DNA of 64,000 bases from Ctenosaura bakeri. Its lineage: Eukaryota > Chordata > Lepidosauria > Squamata > Iguanidae. Of the stretch, positions 11,071-22,078 are shown one piece after another. The stretch spans positions 124,001 through 188,000 of the forward strand of contig CAOLHI010001138.1 of NCBI GenBank assembly GCA_948474755.1, given 5' to 3'. Every line of letters begins with the position of its first letter. Position 1 is the stretch's first letter. A model generated the notes under the pieces. The model saw only the letters and a list, made by a program, of their open reading frames with translations. It was not told the DNA's origin and ran no database searches. The position numbers and the translations under genes were made by a program.

Positions 11071-12384
11071 ATTATACACAGTGAGTGGTTTTGGCACATG
11101 AGGCAGTAAATTTCACAAGTGCCCCTCTGGTCGGAAGTAAATGTACAATAATAACAGAGGAAAAAATGACAGCTTGTTGTCTTTGCTTTCCCAAATCTAC
11201 TTACTGAGGCAGTTACCTCACTCTGCCTGATGGTAGGGCCAGCATATGTCTGGGTGTTGAGGAGCAATGTTTGACTAAGTTTTTCTCAAAGGATAGAGAT
11301 GTACGAACACTTCCTCAGTGGCACCATATTAAGTCTGAGTGGGTTAAGGACTGCATAATAGGTACAGATTATATCAACTAGGTATCAACCATAGACTTTG
11401 TGGTTCTGAAGCCACAAGAAAATAAAAAAAAATGCCAGTAGCCTGCAAACCAGTTATGCTGGGCGTGGGTATGACAGTAATTCATCCATTTACCAAATGT
11501 CTTTTAAAGGGGAATGAATGGTTGTTAATAGTGAGAAGGTCCTGAAATAACAACCAGGAGCCTTGGAAAGGTCAAGTAGCAATGCAACCTCAATCGATAG
11601 GCCTGAAGCTAGTAATGTTGAGCCTTACATTGGTGAGATGGTGATTTCTTGCTTTTTGTACGATAACTTAGTCTAACAATCAGACTATCAAAATAGCTGC
11701 CTTTATTATTAATAAGGCAAATGCCATTAAGAATATCCATGTTGAAGGTAGGGTTATGTATGATAATGCATTTAGTGTCCTATGCACGTTAAGAATTTAA
11801 TGTTTGTAAAAGGATATTTGTAGGGGAAAATAATGTCTTTGCACTTCTTGATATTTTGTTTTAAGTTAGATCATTAGGTTGTTTTTAATATTCTTGTTAA
11901 GCTTTCTATCTTGCAGGCACAAGGTTCTGGTCTCTAGAGTATTTCATGTCAAAGAATGAACTGTTTGAGATGAGAAGAAACTTCTTGGTTCATTTTAAAG
12001 CCATCACTTTAGTTTTCTCAGGTAGTGATCAGAAATTTGGAAGCTTAGTGTCACTATGACTAGAAAGGAGCATGTTCTCCCCTTCAAATAATGGTAACAG
12101 CAATGGCAGGAGCTCTTGGTTGAATCCTTTTCAAATCCCCTCCTCAGCTGTAAAAATTTAAAAAATTTACCTTGCCAATTAATACAGATAAAATCCTCTA
12201 TTATACTACCAATATTTCAGGAGATGGAGCTATGGTTGAGAGAGTATAGGTTATTTCAGCTCACTGTTGTTATATCAGTTTTGTTCTCAACAGCAAAACA
12301 TCATATGAAAACCTGGCAGACTAGTCCTTGTGTGTTGTGTGTTGACTTCTGTAGGGAAATGTGTAGGGTGTGAAGTTCACAGTA
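11071..12384. other. Unassigned DNA
   Basis: No gene or clear repeat was recognised in this AT-rich stretch. Confidence 0.35.
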
Positions 12385-12790
12385 TTTATTTTTACTGCAT
12401 TTCTATCCTGGCTTTCTTCTAATATGGAACCCAAAGTGGATTAAAGTACAAGTTGAAAGAAAATAGAGCTAAAACAATATATAATACAAATTTTTTTTAA
12501 AAAAGTAAACAATCTAATCAAAATGTTTAATTGAGAAAATTAAACACATACCCATAACATAAAAGAATATACAACACACCCGATTAAAGAATCCTTGTAC
12601 CCAAGCCAGTTAAAAGCCAAAGCCCTACTTTAATAAAAAAGTATTTGCCTGCAGGTGAAAGAGGACCAGAAAGGTGGCCAACAGATCTTTTTTTAAAGAG
12701 GGAATTCCATAGCCTAGGAGCAGCCAAGAAGGCTCTCTCCTCACCAGATGAGCTGGCAAAGGTGTGTGTGTGTGGGAGGGGATGAAGGCC
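12385..12790 (-). mobile_element. L2 LINE 3' fragment, inverted
   Basis: It reads on the minus strand. The plus strand shows the typical reversed L2 3' end (TATTTATTTTTACTGCATTT, then GGAACCCAAAGTGGATTAAA). Further on is the reversed ORF2 C-terminal region (AGGGAATTCCATAGCCTAGG, then GCAGCCAAGAAGGCTCTCTC). Confidence 0.65.
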
Positions 12791-12811
12791 TGTTCACACT
12801 ACTGAATTACA

Positions 12812-13321
12812 GGCCTTTTCCACAGCTTACTTTTGTCCTGGCAGCATCCAGTGATGATGGCGGCAGTGGCTCTCCTGGGAGGGGAGTGAGATGGAGCACT
12901 CCCTTCCACACCAGCTGCCTCTGGGAACCAGGAAGCAAGATGGCCATGCCTTTTCCTGCTGCAGCACAGCTGGCTATTGTGCCAGACGGTGCTGGGGCGG
13001 GAAGTGCAGCCATTGTGCTTCCAGGGCCTCCACAGACAAGGTAATGCATCTGATTTGTGGAATTTTTCCTTGGATGTCTATTCTTTCTGGTCTGAGCTAA
13101 TAAAAAATAACTTTCCTTCAAATTTCTCTCTGGTGCATGACTCAGGAGGGTGGCACAGGCACTGGTCATTGATGGAGAAAACTTGTCAATGATTTGCAGC
13201 ACCATTATGCTACCTGAGGACTGGAGAAGGAGGGGACTGGGACAATGTCATGCATAAGCGTCATCCTGGCACGGCCCTCTCCTGTCCCCAGTGCATTGAG
13301 GGTGCATCGAGTGGAAAGAGC
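12812..13321. mobile_element. PIF/Harbinger-like MITE (subfamily with 5526)
   Basis: The termini are GGCCTTTTCCACAGC and, from the right on the other strand, GGCTCTTTCCACTCG. It is flanked by ACA on both sides (12809-12811 and 13322-13324). It is colinear with 5526-5952 but longer. Upstream of a donor-like AAG|GTAATG at 13040/13041 it contains two YY1-like motifs, GATGGCGGCAG at 12856 and AAGATGGCCATG at 12947. It is non-autonomous. Confidence 0.72.
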
Positions 13322-13495
13322 CACAGTGCTAGGATACGGATAGCAACAAAGGGCTCATTTTAAACTGTAGTGCAATGAAGCCAGTGAGTTACACACCAGA
13401 GGGGGATTTGAAGGAAGGTTGGTTTTTATTAGCTCAAGCCAGAAAGAAGAGACGTCCAGGGAAAAATTTCATAAATCAGATGAATATGAACAATG

Positions 13496-13670
13496 CCACT
13501 TTAACTGCCACAGCTTCATCCCATGGAATCCTGGGATTTGTAGTTTTGAGAGAGAATAGAGCCCTTTGGCTAAGAATTCTAAATATTCTTCCTTAAACAT
13601 AGGATATCCATAGAATAAACCATGGCAATGGAAGTGGAATCACAATGCTATGGTGCAGGGGAAAGGGCCC
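13496..13670. mobile_element. Partial palindromic MITE related to 60499
   Basis: It keeps the right terminus (GGGGAAAGGGCCC, ends 13670). It also keeps the paired blocks CATGGAATCCTGGGATTTGT and CATGGCAATGGAAGTGGAAT seen in this palindromic family. The left terminus is missing or too diverged to place. Confidence 0.55.
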
Positions 13671-13905
13671 TCAGAGAAGGCCCTCTGTTGAAGATTATTA
13701 AGACTTGGGCAGGTTCATATGGGGAGATGCAGACAACAGAAGCAATGCAATTTATTAAGGGATACAGAAGATTGTGTTGCAGAACACCCTCCTCCTGCAT
13801 TTCATTTTAACACTGTCAGGATGTGTAGCTCCTGTCATTAATGGATCTGTTGGATGTGGATTGAAATAGTGTACGTTAGTCAGCATAGGGGCAATGCTAG
13901 AGCTA

Positions 13906-14107
13906 GGCCATTTCTGCCCTACACTGTTATAGTGGTATTATTCCACTTTCAACATCCTGTGGAATTCTGGGGTTTGTAGTTTACTGAGGCCAAAGAGCTC
14001 TCTGGCTGAGAATTCTAAATGCCTCTCCCTAAACTGCAAACCCCAGGATTTCATAGGATGTTGAAAGTGGAATCATAGCACTGTAACAGTGGAGTGCAGA
14101 AATGTCC
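13906..14107. mobile_element. Palindromic ~200 bp MITE (copy 1)
   Basis: The left end is GGCCATTTCTGCCC and the right end GTGCAGAAATGTCC. Flanks are CTA and TTA, consistent with a 3 bp duplication carrying one change. The arms are inverted copies: ATTCCACTTTCAACATCCTG on the left pairs with AGGATGTTGAAAGTGGAAT on the right. Relatives are at 17549, 27312, 39099 and 59931. Confidence 0.75.
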
Positions 14108-14400
14108 TTAATTAGAATGCTACAAAGTATTGAATGCTAATTATTGATCACAACAATGTATCTCTTTGGAGCTTGCTTGTGTATTCCAATATATCAAATG
14201 GTTAATTGCTTGTATGTGGTGAGGGGAAAGAAGATCAGATCTGGAGAAAACAGAAGTGTTTTGGAAACTCAAAGTGTCTAAAGATAAGGGGCAAGAAATA
14301 AGTTCCTGCCCGAAGGATGAACAATTACAAGTCTGGGAAATGTCTAAAGATGTGGGGTGACATTAAATTTATGATACTGTGTGCCTAAAATTTTTAGGTG
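14108..14400. other. Unassigned DNA
   Basis: Nothing recognisable lies between the MITE and the L2 tail. Confidence 0.35.
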
Positions 14401-15190
14401 TAAGAATAATAGCAACAACAACAACAACAACAACAACAACATTTATTTGTATCCTGCCATCCACATGGATCGAGGCGGCAAACAACATGAAATACATTAT
14501 GCATTAAAAGACATTAAAAACATACCCAATCCTCCCCACCCACCAACCCACCTAAACCAACCCCTTAAAATACACAGTAATTAACAATCCATCAATTACT
14601 ATTAGCAAAGCAGCAAGGCAATAGATGGGAGGCGATGGAAATGCTAGTCTGGGAAGACCTGTCGGAAGAGATCAGTCTTGACTGCTCTTTTAAAGCTGTC
14701 AAGACTGGTAATATGCCGGGTCTCCTCCGGCAGGCCATTCCATAACTTGGGAGCGATAAGAGAAGGTCCTCTGGGTAACTGCAGCCAACCTAGTTCTGAC
14801 TGGCTGCAGTAAGTTCTTCCCAGAGGACCTTAATGTGCGGGGTGGATTATATGGGAGAAGGCGATCCTGCAGGTAGGCTGGCCTGAAGCCATAAAGGGCT
14901 TTAAAGGTAATAACCAACACCTTGTACTGTGCCCAGAAACTAATAGGCAGCCAATGTAACGACTTCAGAATTGGTGTTATGTGGTCAGTTTTAAGTCTAC
15001 CAGTGACCAACCTGGCTGCCATATTCTGAACTAATTGAAGTTTCCGGACTAAGCACATGGGTAGCCCTATGTAGAGCGCACTGCAGAAGTCAAGCCATGA
15101 AGTTACCAGCGCATGCACCACTGTTTTTAGGTGTTCTAGCTCCAGGAAGGGGTGCAGCTGGCGTATCAGCCGAAGCTGTATAAAGCTGTA
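14401..15190 (-). mobile_element. L2 LINE, ORF2 C-terminus and 3' end, inverted
   Basis: On the minus strand, 14699-15121 is one continuous open frame. It matches the C-terminal part of L2 ORF2, with phrases such as KLQLVQNMAARLVTG and HITPILKSLHWLPI. The element ends with a TTG-repeat tail, seen as (CAA)n at 14413-14441 on the plus strand. A 140-residue frame without stops makes it one of the better-preserved L2 copies here. It lacks the RT domain and cannot be autonomous. Confidence 0.85.
14413..14441. repeat. (CAA)n tail of the L2 element
   Basis: About nine CAA units form the simple-repeat 3' terminus expected for L2/CR1-group LINEs. Confidence 0.9.
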
Positions 15191-16669
15191 TAAAATATAA
15201 AGCCTGTGAACTCCATGTATGCTTTATTCTCAGCAACTTTGTAAGAAGTGTGCTGTGTTGCTTACTTTGCTACAAACACACACTACTGTCTACTGCAGAG
15301 TGGAGTTTATGGGTGGTGAGTTATCAAGGGCAGACACATTCTGATCTTTCAAACTTCATCACTTCAACATCAAGCCAACTTTTCCCCATTCTATTCTTCT
15401 CCACTTCACACCATACACAGTATGTTTCCTGTTGCAGAGAGCTGATGATCTCAAAAGCTTAAGCTCACACATTTATAGTGACCTCCAGTGTGCTTTTGAA
15501 AATCTTAATCTTCTGTGTCTGGCCTGGCAGAAGACAGAAGGGTGGACTACAAGCTGAGACAGTAACATCATCTCCCCTGATAATTCATTAACCAAACTCA
15601 AGGACTTATACACAATGTGTAGCAAACCAAAGGAAGAATTAAGGATATCAGGTGCAGGTAGAAAGCATATTCTGGACACTAGGCCTACCTATTGGAAAAC
15701 AACAATGAAAGAAACCTAATATAGAGTTCTCAGAGACCAGGTCTATCAATCTTGATAGGCTTGGTGCCCATGGTTGCAGATCTACTAAAAATGGTAGAGT
15801 TAGTGTTCTTTTGTAGGAGTTTCTTGGTATAGAAAATGTATAGTTCCAATATAGCATTTTTGAAAAATGAACAAAATGAACAAAATGTGTATTTGTTCAG
15901 AAACGAAGCAATGTGAAAGCTGTTTTACCTTAGTTTATAAGTGGCTGATAACAATGAAGAATGTAGCAGATCCCACAGTTACTGTATAGATGGTCACTAA
16001 TACTTGCAGGATTAAGAAACAACCTTTTCTTAACAAATCATGTGCATTTGGTAATGTCAGTGAGGTCAGTGAGTTTAAAAAATTCTCAATATACTTGGAA
16101 GTATTGTGCTTTTTCATCCAAGTTTTTCCTTCTTTTCTTAGTTCTTTTTAAAATGTCCCTTTTGTCCGTATAATATTTTGTATTTTGTTACAGCTCATGT
16201 GTTCTCTATTGTGTTTGATATGAATGGTACAAAACTCCAAATTCTGAGGATTTCTCTAAATGTCTAAATGGCATTAAATGAGACAGTAAGGAGCAAAGCA
16301 TGTGTACCCATATGAGGAGGATACAGAGGCATATTGTCGTGGGATGAGCTGTGTGGAATATGTGCTCACATATCGCTATGCAGTTGGGGTACCCTCCCCT
16401 CCGCATTCCTGTGGAAGTCTTTGTTCCATTTCCATTCCCTTTACACTTTGAATGGTGCCTGCTAGATATCATGGGCACTGTCTTGTTTTTCATATGGATA
16501 CAATGTTCAGGTAAATGTCTGAAAACATAGTTATCATCTTCATTATCATCATCTGCATCATTATCAAAATACAAAGGCTGATCATTTTCCTCTTTTCTCT
16601 TTTAATTTTTGATTTCATTTTTATCTTTTTTCCCCTCCACCCATACACTCCCTTTCTTCTTCTACTTCT
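15191..16669. other. Unassigned AT-rich DNA
   Basis: No exon or repeat was recognised. A pyrimidine-rich run occupies roughly 16590-16680. Confidence 0.35.
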
Positions 16670-17340
16670 TCTACAAGGCTGGACTTTTGCAACCTGCTGT
16701 ATATTGGGCTAACTCTGTAGCAAGTTTAGAAACTTCAGTTGGTTCAAACCACCGCAACTAGATTGTTTACTGGTACATTTAGGGGCAAGCATATCACATC
16801 AATATTAAAGCCACTCTAATGGATGTCAGTTAGTTTCTGGGTAAAGTACAAAGAGTTGGTTATTATGTTTAAAGATGTACATGGTTTGGGTCCAGGTCAC
16901 CTATGAGATCTCCTCCTCCCATATAATCTGCCCTATACAGTCAGGTTCTCTGGGGGACATTTACTTCAACCAACCAGGAATAGTTTGATAATGGTCACCC
17001 AGAAGATGTTGTCTTCACGCCTAGACTGTGGAACCTGCCGGAAGAGATTTGACAGCTGCACGCGCTGTCCAAATTTAAAACAGCATTAAAGATCACCCTC
17101 TTCCAGAAGGCCTATCTAGATGATTTTAAATTGTGAATTTTAACAATGAATTTTAAATATGTATTTGACTGTTTTGAGGTGTTTGTATTATTTGTTCTTT
17201 TAAGATGATATTATCCTTTTTGATTATTGTTTTTAACTGATGTTCTGTTTTTAACTGATATATGTTATATGTTAATCTATTGTTGTCCCCCACCTTGATC
17301 CATGGAGAGAGACAGGTAAAAAATACTCCTACTCCTACTC
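16670..17340 (+). mobile_element. L2 LINE 3' region
   Basis: It contains degraded ORF2 C-terminal sequence (CTGGACTTTTGCAACCTGCT at the start, GGTCCAGGTCACCTATGAGA near 16890). An L2-type 3' UTR follows, rich in TTTTAACTG and ending near CCCCACCTTGATCCATGGAG. The tail is a degenerate (ACTCCT)n. Confidence 0.75.
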
Positions 17341-17374
17341 CGCCTTCTTCTTGCTACTACTCTCTTCACAGCTC

Positions 17375-17418
17375 CATTCTAGAACATTCCATTCTAGAAC
17401 ATTCCATTCTAGAACATC
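17375..17418. repeat. 15 bp tandem repeat of a heat-shock-element-like motif
   Basis: Three tandem copies of CATTCTAGAACATTC. Each complete unit contains TTCTAGAACATTC, which satisfies the HSF1 consensus nTTCnnGAAnnTTCn (three alternating pentamers). The array lies between the L2 tail and the next MITE. Confidence 0.85.
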
Positions 17419-17548
17419 TCCTCTTTCCTTGTCCCTCTCTTTCTTGTCTTCTTTCTCTGGAGAAGGGGGTCCATTCTGCTGGTGATTGGAGCATAAGCAC
17501 ATGAGGTTATGGGGGTTGGGATGGGGTTGGACCAGGACAGGCTACTTA

Positions 17549-17720
17549 GGCCATTTTTGTACTACCCTGTTATAGTGCTATTATTCCACTTTCAACATCC
17601 TATGGAATTCTGGGGCTTGCAGTTTAGGGAGGGGCATCTTTGGATTCAGTAAACTCCAGAATTCCACAGGATGTTGAAAGTGAAATAATAGCACCATAAC
17701 AGTACAGTGCGGAAATGGCC
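17549..17720. mobile_element. Palindromic MITE (copy 2)
   Basis: It runs from GGCCATTTTTGTAC to GTGCGGAAATGGCC. Flanks are TTA and TCA. The arms pair over ATTCCACTTTCAACATCCTA / AGGATGTTGAAAGTGAAAT. The centre is shorter than in copy 1. Confidence 0.8.
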
Positions 17721-19556
17721 TCAGTTAAGTATACTTAATTAAGCAGCTAATATAGAAAACTGGCCAGTGTTTTCAAAGGTGGTAAGAAGAGAGCCAAAAA
17801 ATCTCCTAACACAGCTTGGAAAACTTAATTTTCAAACAGAAATATTTGTTTGTTTGTTAGATTTTGTGTTTTTTCTTAATTTGAATGGCATGCTCTGAGC
17901 ATGCCACAGGTTGATGTGTAATGCTTAATGCATCATGTTTAATGATCATGCTAGCAACCACCCATAGATGTCAGGATTTGGCCAAAAAATATCTCAGAAC
18001 CTGGAATGCTCCTAAACTGGCAACTCTAATGGTTGATTCATACATGCAGAGTAGTTTCTCATCTCTCAAGACTGGATGACTTGTGGCTAATTATGCAGAG
18101 CAGGCTGTGAAGTTAACTTTCAGCTGCATCTGATGATTAGGTGGGACCTGGCCTGCTGCTTGACAGGCTAGGCTGGAATTCTTCTTGGCAAGTAGATGAT
18201 GTAGCTGATGATTGACAGCTAGAAGAACAGGTGTTTCTCCCTTATGAAATTCTATGACTTGCTGATTGAGAATGACAGGCTAGGAGGCTTTAGAAGTGAA
18301 TGGCTATACTCAAACTATCATCTATCCTGCAATTTCAGTAGATTTAAGCTGTAAGCTTGTTGCGGGGGGTGTCACAGAGAACTGTGTTTCTGCAATGTCT
18401 ATCTTGATATCAAGAAGAGGGAGAAATTAGTTTTTCTGAGATGCTCACTTTCCTTTAAGTGGTGGACTCAGAAGTCAAACTTAAGGAGGAATATTGTCTG
18501 TAAACAGGCATACTCCATATTCATTGATCTGTGAAATACAGCTGGTGCAGACATACTAAATCTCTACAGCAACACAGCTGGCATCACAGCATAGTCTTTC
18601 TCTCTTTTTTTTAACTGTGCAAGCTCACAGCAATTCCTTCTTCTAAAATTCACCCTTTAATATCCATGAATCCAGTAGAATGCATTGCTTTCCCCACCCA
18701 ATTGCTCCTGAATTGTGCAGCAGGAGGAGAAACATTTCAGAAAGCTAACTTTGGAAAAGGATTGGTATATACTGCCAGGTACCTAGCAGGGTTCCAGCGA
18801 CTACACTAATATTCTATAGATTTACGGAAGAGGGGAAGAATCTCTAGGCCTTAGGATGTCAGGCCACAACTCTTGTTATCCCTGGCTGAAACTGATAGGA
18901 ATGAGAGAACAACAACAGTATCTGGAGGCCCACATGTGCCTCATCCTTGCCTTACAGCACACTGCTTTAGTTGACACAGTTAATGCTAAATGTTTTAAGG
19001 CTGCTTATTTTTAGAGAAAACAAAAATGTATTCCTATCTTATTGCCCCCAGATGCCTTCAGGTGATTAATAGGTTTGTAAAAGGTAGCATGTGTATGTTT
19101 TCTTTTTTCTTTTTTTTTGGATGCAGGTCTCCCACTGGGATCAGAAGAATAGCTTTACTGTGATTGTGAGATGAAGCACTTCCCCAATATGCCTGTTCCT
19201 CGGTTTATAGCATCATGATGCCATTAAGTGTATAAAAAGCAAGTGCTTGTAGATATTAATAAAAGAGAGTGTACAGTAGCATGGCTTAATAACCTTAGCT
19301 AAATGATTGCTGTTGTGGAGAAATATGAGCTAGCAAGGCCTATGTTAGATACCCCAACAATATAAAGACATTAGCACTAAGTAGTGTGTGTATAATGTCA
19401 TCTGTGATGCTACATATGGTTTTATTACTAAATCTGCTGCTTTAGACTATATTTGTCCTGCAGTTTATTTGTCCTACATTTGCTCTGAACCATACTGCCC
19501 TTCATATATGATGAGATATGCCTCAGGTATGTATGCACTGTGCATGTATTTTCAAG
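17721..19556. other. Unassigned DNA
   Basis: No exon or recognisable repeat in about 1.8 kb, apart from short T-rich runs near 18600 and 19100. Confidence 0.35.
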
Positions 19557-21110
19557 TATCATAGAATCATCAAACCACGGAGCTGGATGAGACCACAAAG
19601 GCCATCGAGTTCAATCCCCTGCCATGTAGGAATTCACCATCAAAGCATTCCTGACAGATGGCCATCCAGCCTCTGTTTAAAAACCTCCAGAGAAGGAGTC
19701 TCTACCACACTCTCAGGCAGCATATTCCACTGTTGGACTGTTCTTACTATCAGGAAGTTCTTCCTAATGTTTAGATGGAATCTCTTTTCCTATAGTTTGA
19801 AGCCATTGCTCTATGTAGTCTCTGGGGCAGCAGAAAAAGGCTTGCTCCATCCTCCATATGACATCCCTTCAAATATTTAAACATAGATATCATGTTGCCT
19901 CTTAACCTTCTCTTCTCCAGGTTAAATATACCCAGGTCCCTAAGCTGGTTCTCACAGGACATGGTTTTCAGGCCACCTATCATTTTGGTGACCCTCCTCT
20001 GGACACACTCCAGCTTGTCAATATCCTTCCTGAACTGTGGTGGCCAGAACTGGACCAAAGCAGAATAGAATGTTGTTATCACTTCCCTTGTCCTAGACAC
20101 TATACTTTTATTGATGCAGCCTAGAATTGCATTGGCTTTTTTAGCTGCAATATCACTCTGCTGACTCATTTTCAGTTTGTGGTCCACTAAGACTCCTAAA
20201 TCCCTTTCACATGTACTGTGGTCAAGCCAGTATCACCCATCCTATATCTAGGCATTTCATTTTTTTCTGCCCAAATATATTATCTTACTCTTCTCTCCAC
20301 TGAAATTCATTTTGTAACTTTTGCCCCAGCTCTCTAATATGTTAAGCTCATTTTGAATTCTAATCTTGTCCTTTGGGGTGTTAGCTACCCCTCCTAATTT
20401 GGTGTCATCTGCAAATTTGGTAAGAATGTCCTCTCTTCCCTGATCCAAATCATTGATAAAGATGTTGAATAGCACTGGACAGAACCCTGGGACACCCCAC
20501 TAATAACTTCTCTCCAGGATGAAAAGGAGCCATTGGTGAACAAACTTTGGATTCATTCAGATCAATTGCAAATCCACCTAACAGTAGTGTTGTGTAGCCC
20601 AGATTTTACTAGCTGGTTTGCAAGAATATCATGGGGGCCTTGTCAACGGCCTTACCGAAGTCAAGATATGCTATATCCACAGCATTCCCTTCATCTACCA
20701 AGCTAGTAACTCTATTAAAAAAAAAGAGAGAGAGAGAGAGATAAGATTAGTCTGGTATAACTTGTTTTTCAGAAACCCATGTTGACTTTTAGTGATCATG
20801 GCATTTCTTGCTAAGTACTTATAGACTGTCTGTTTAATGATATACTCTAGAATCTTTCCCAGTATTGATATCAGTCTGACTTGGCAGTAATTGTTTTTGG
20901 GTCCTCTTTTTGTCCCTTTTTGAAGATGGAGACAATATTTGCCCTCCTCCAGTCTGCTGGGACTTCTCAGATTCTTCCGGAATTCTCAAAGATTATTGCC
21001 AGTGGTTCAGAGATTACATTAGCCTTAGATTAACCTTAGCTCCATTGAAGTTTCTTTAGATATCCATTCTGGATTCTTTAGGCACCTTCCATTTTTCCTC
21101 CCCATTGGAA
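19557..21110 (-). mobile_element. CR1 LINE, inverted, ~1.5 kb of the 3' half
   Basis: The plus strand shows the reversed CR1 3' end (ATCATAGAATCATCAAACCA, then GAGCTGGATGAGACCACAAA). The reversed ORF2 C-terminus and RT domain follow. Minus-strand frames at 19771-20187 and 20257-20475 carry CR1 RT signatures, including SALVQFWPPQFRKDIDKLE, FADDTKLGG (catalytic ADD box) and the LFNIFINDLD motif just before it. A (GA)n run at 20722-20742 interrupts the 5' part. Frameshifts and a missing N-terminal endonuclease make it inactive. Confidence 0.92.
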
Positions 21111-21880
21111 TTGTTTGAAATTGTACCTTCAGTAAGTAATGATTCACTATGAAACACTATGAGACTGAAGAAACTGATTCTTTTGCATGCTAATGGTAGT
21201 GCTACCCATATTGGTGGGTTGAGAGTGTTAGATCTTTGTGGTCCTCACCTCTTGGAAGCCTTACTCATGATTGTTGATGTAAAGAGAAAGTAGAAACTGA
21301 ATTCCAAACTATCTGGAAGATGGAAATTTTCTTATGTTCACATTATGCAACAGACGTAAAATTGCTCATACTGGCTGCTGTCCTTTAGAGCACTTGAAAG
21401 GAAAGTCTAGGGGAAAAACCAACAGCTAGATGGAGAATCTCTTCCCAAATTTATTTATTTATTACTTAGGGGGCACTATTTTCTTTTGAAAAAAGAAAAT
21501 GATGATGGTGATGATGATGATGATGATGATGACCACCATGTAACAACAGAACAGCACATAGGCTATCAGCTTTGTTTCAGCAGGCATGAATGTAAATCTC
21601 AGCAGCACAGTATCTCCCTGTTTTATATTGATGTTACTTTAGAAATTGTTTTCAAGATTTTAACATACAGCTACTATACAAAATCTTTTGTTAAAATCTT
21701 CTCCATATTCAATAAGGTGTTGTAGGCAATCTTAAGTTGTTTATTTCAGTAAGTCTTTACATGGGAATGCTGGTCATCGGTACTAAAATTACAAGGCCTC
21801 ATGAAATTCTGTGTGGATTATTCCCATGTGATTGTTTAGGAGATTACAACCTAAGCCAACAATTCCAGGCCAATGAAGCC
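21111..21880. other. Unassigned DNA with a (GAT)n microsatellite
   Basis: Only the (GAT)n run at 21500-21532 was recognised. Confidence 0.4.
21500..21532. repeat. (GAT)n microsatellite
   Basis: About eleven GAT units with one interruption. Confidence 0.9.
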
Positions 21881-22078
21881 ATTATAAGGATATGATCTGA
21901 TTTCGGAAGCTAAGTGCGGATGGGTCTGTTTAATGCTTGGATGGAAGTCCATGAGAAAATTCCAGGGGCCTCCAGAAAGGAGTCCTTCTTGCAACCCTGG
22001 AGATTGCTGGCAAACAGAGTTGGCAGTATGGGGCTGCTAGATGGATCAATAGACTGACATTCTTTATGTTCCTATGTC
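21881..22078 (+). mobile_element. 5S-rRNA-headed composite SINE
   Basis: The first ~90 bp are a decayed 5S rRNA 3' half (TGATTTCGGAAGCTAAGTGC, then TGCTTGGATGGAAG). The second part matches a common squamate SINE body ending CTAGATGGATCAATAGACTG and TATGTTCC. A 5S head joined to a different SINE tail suggests a chimeric retroposon, or one inserted beside the other. Confidence 0.65.

Noticed and set aside
14699..15121. 140-codon minus-strand frame as a possible host gene
   Set aside because: The peptide is L2 ORF2 C-terminus, so it is annotated as a retrotransposon.
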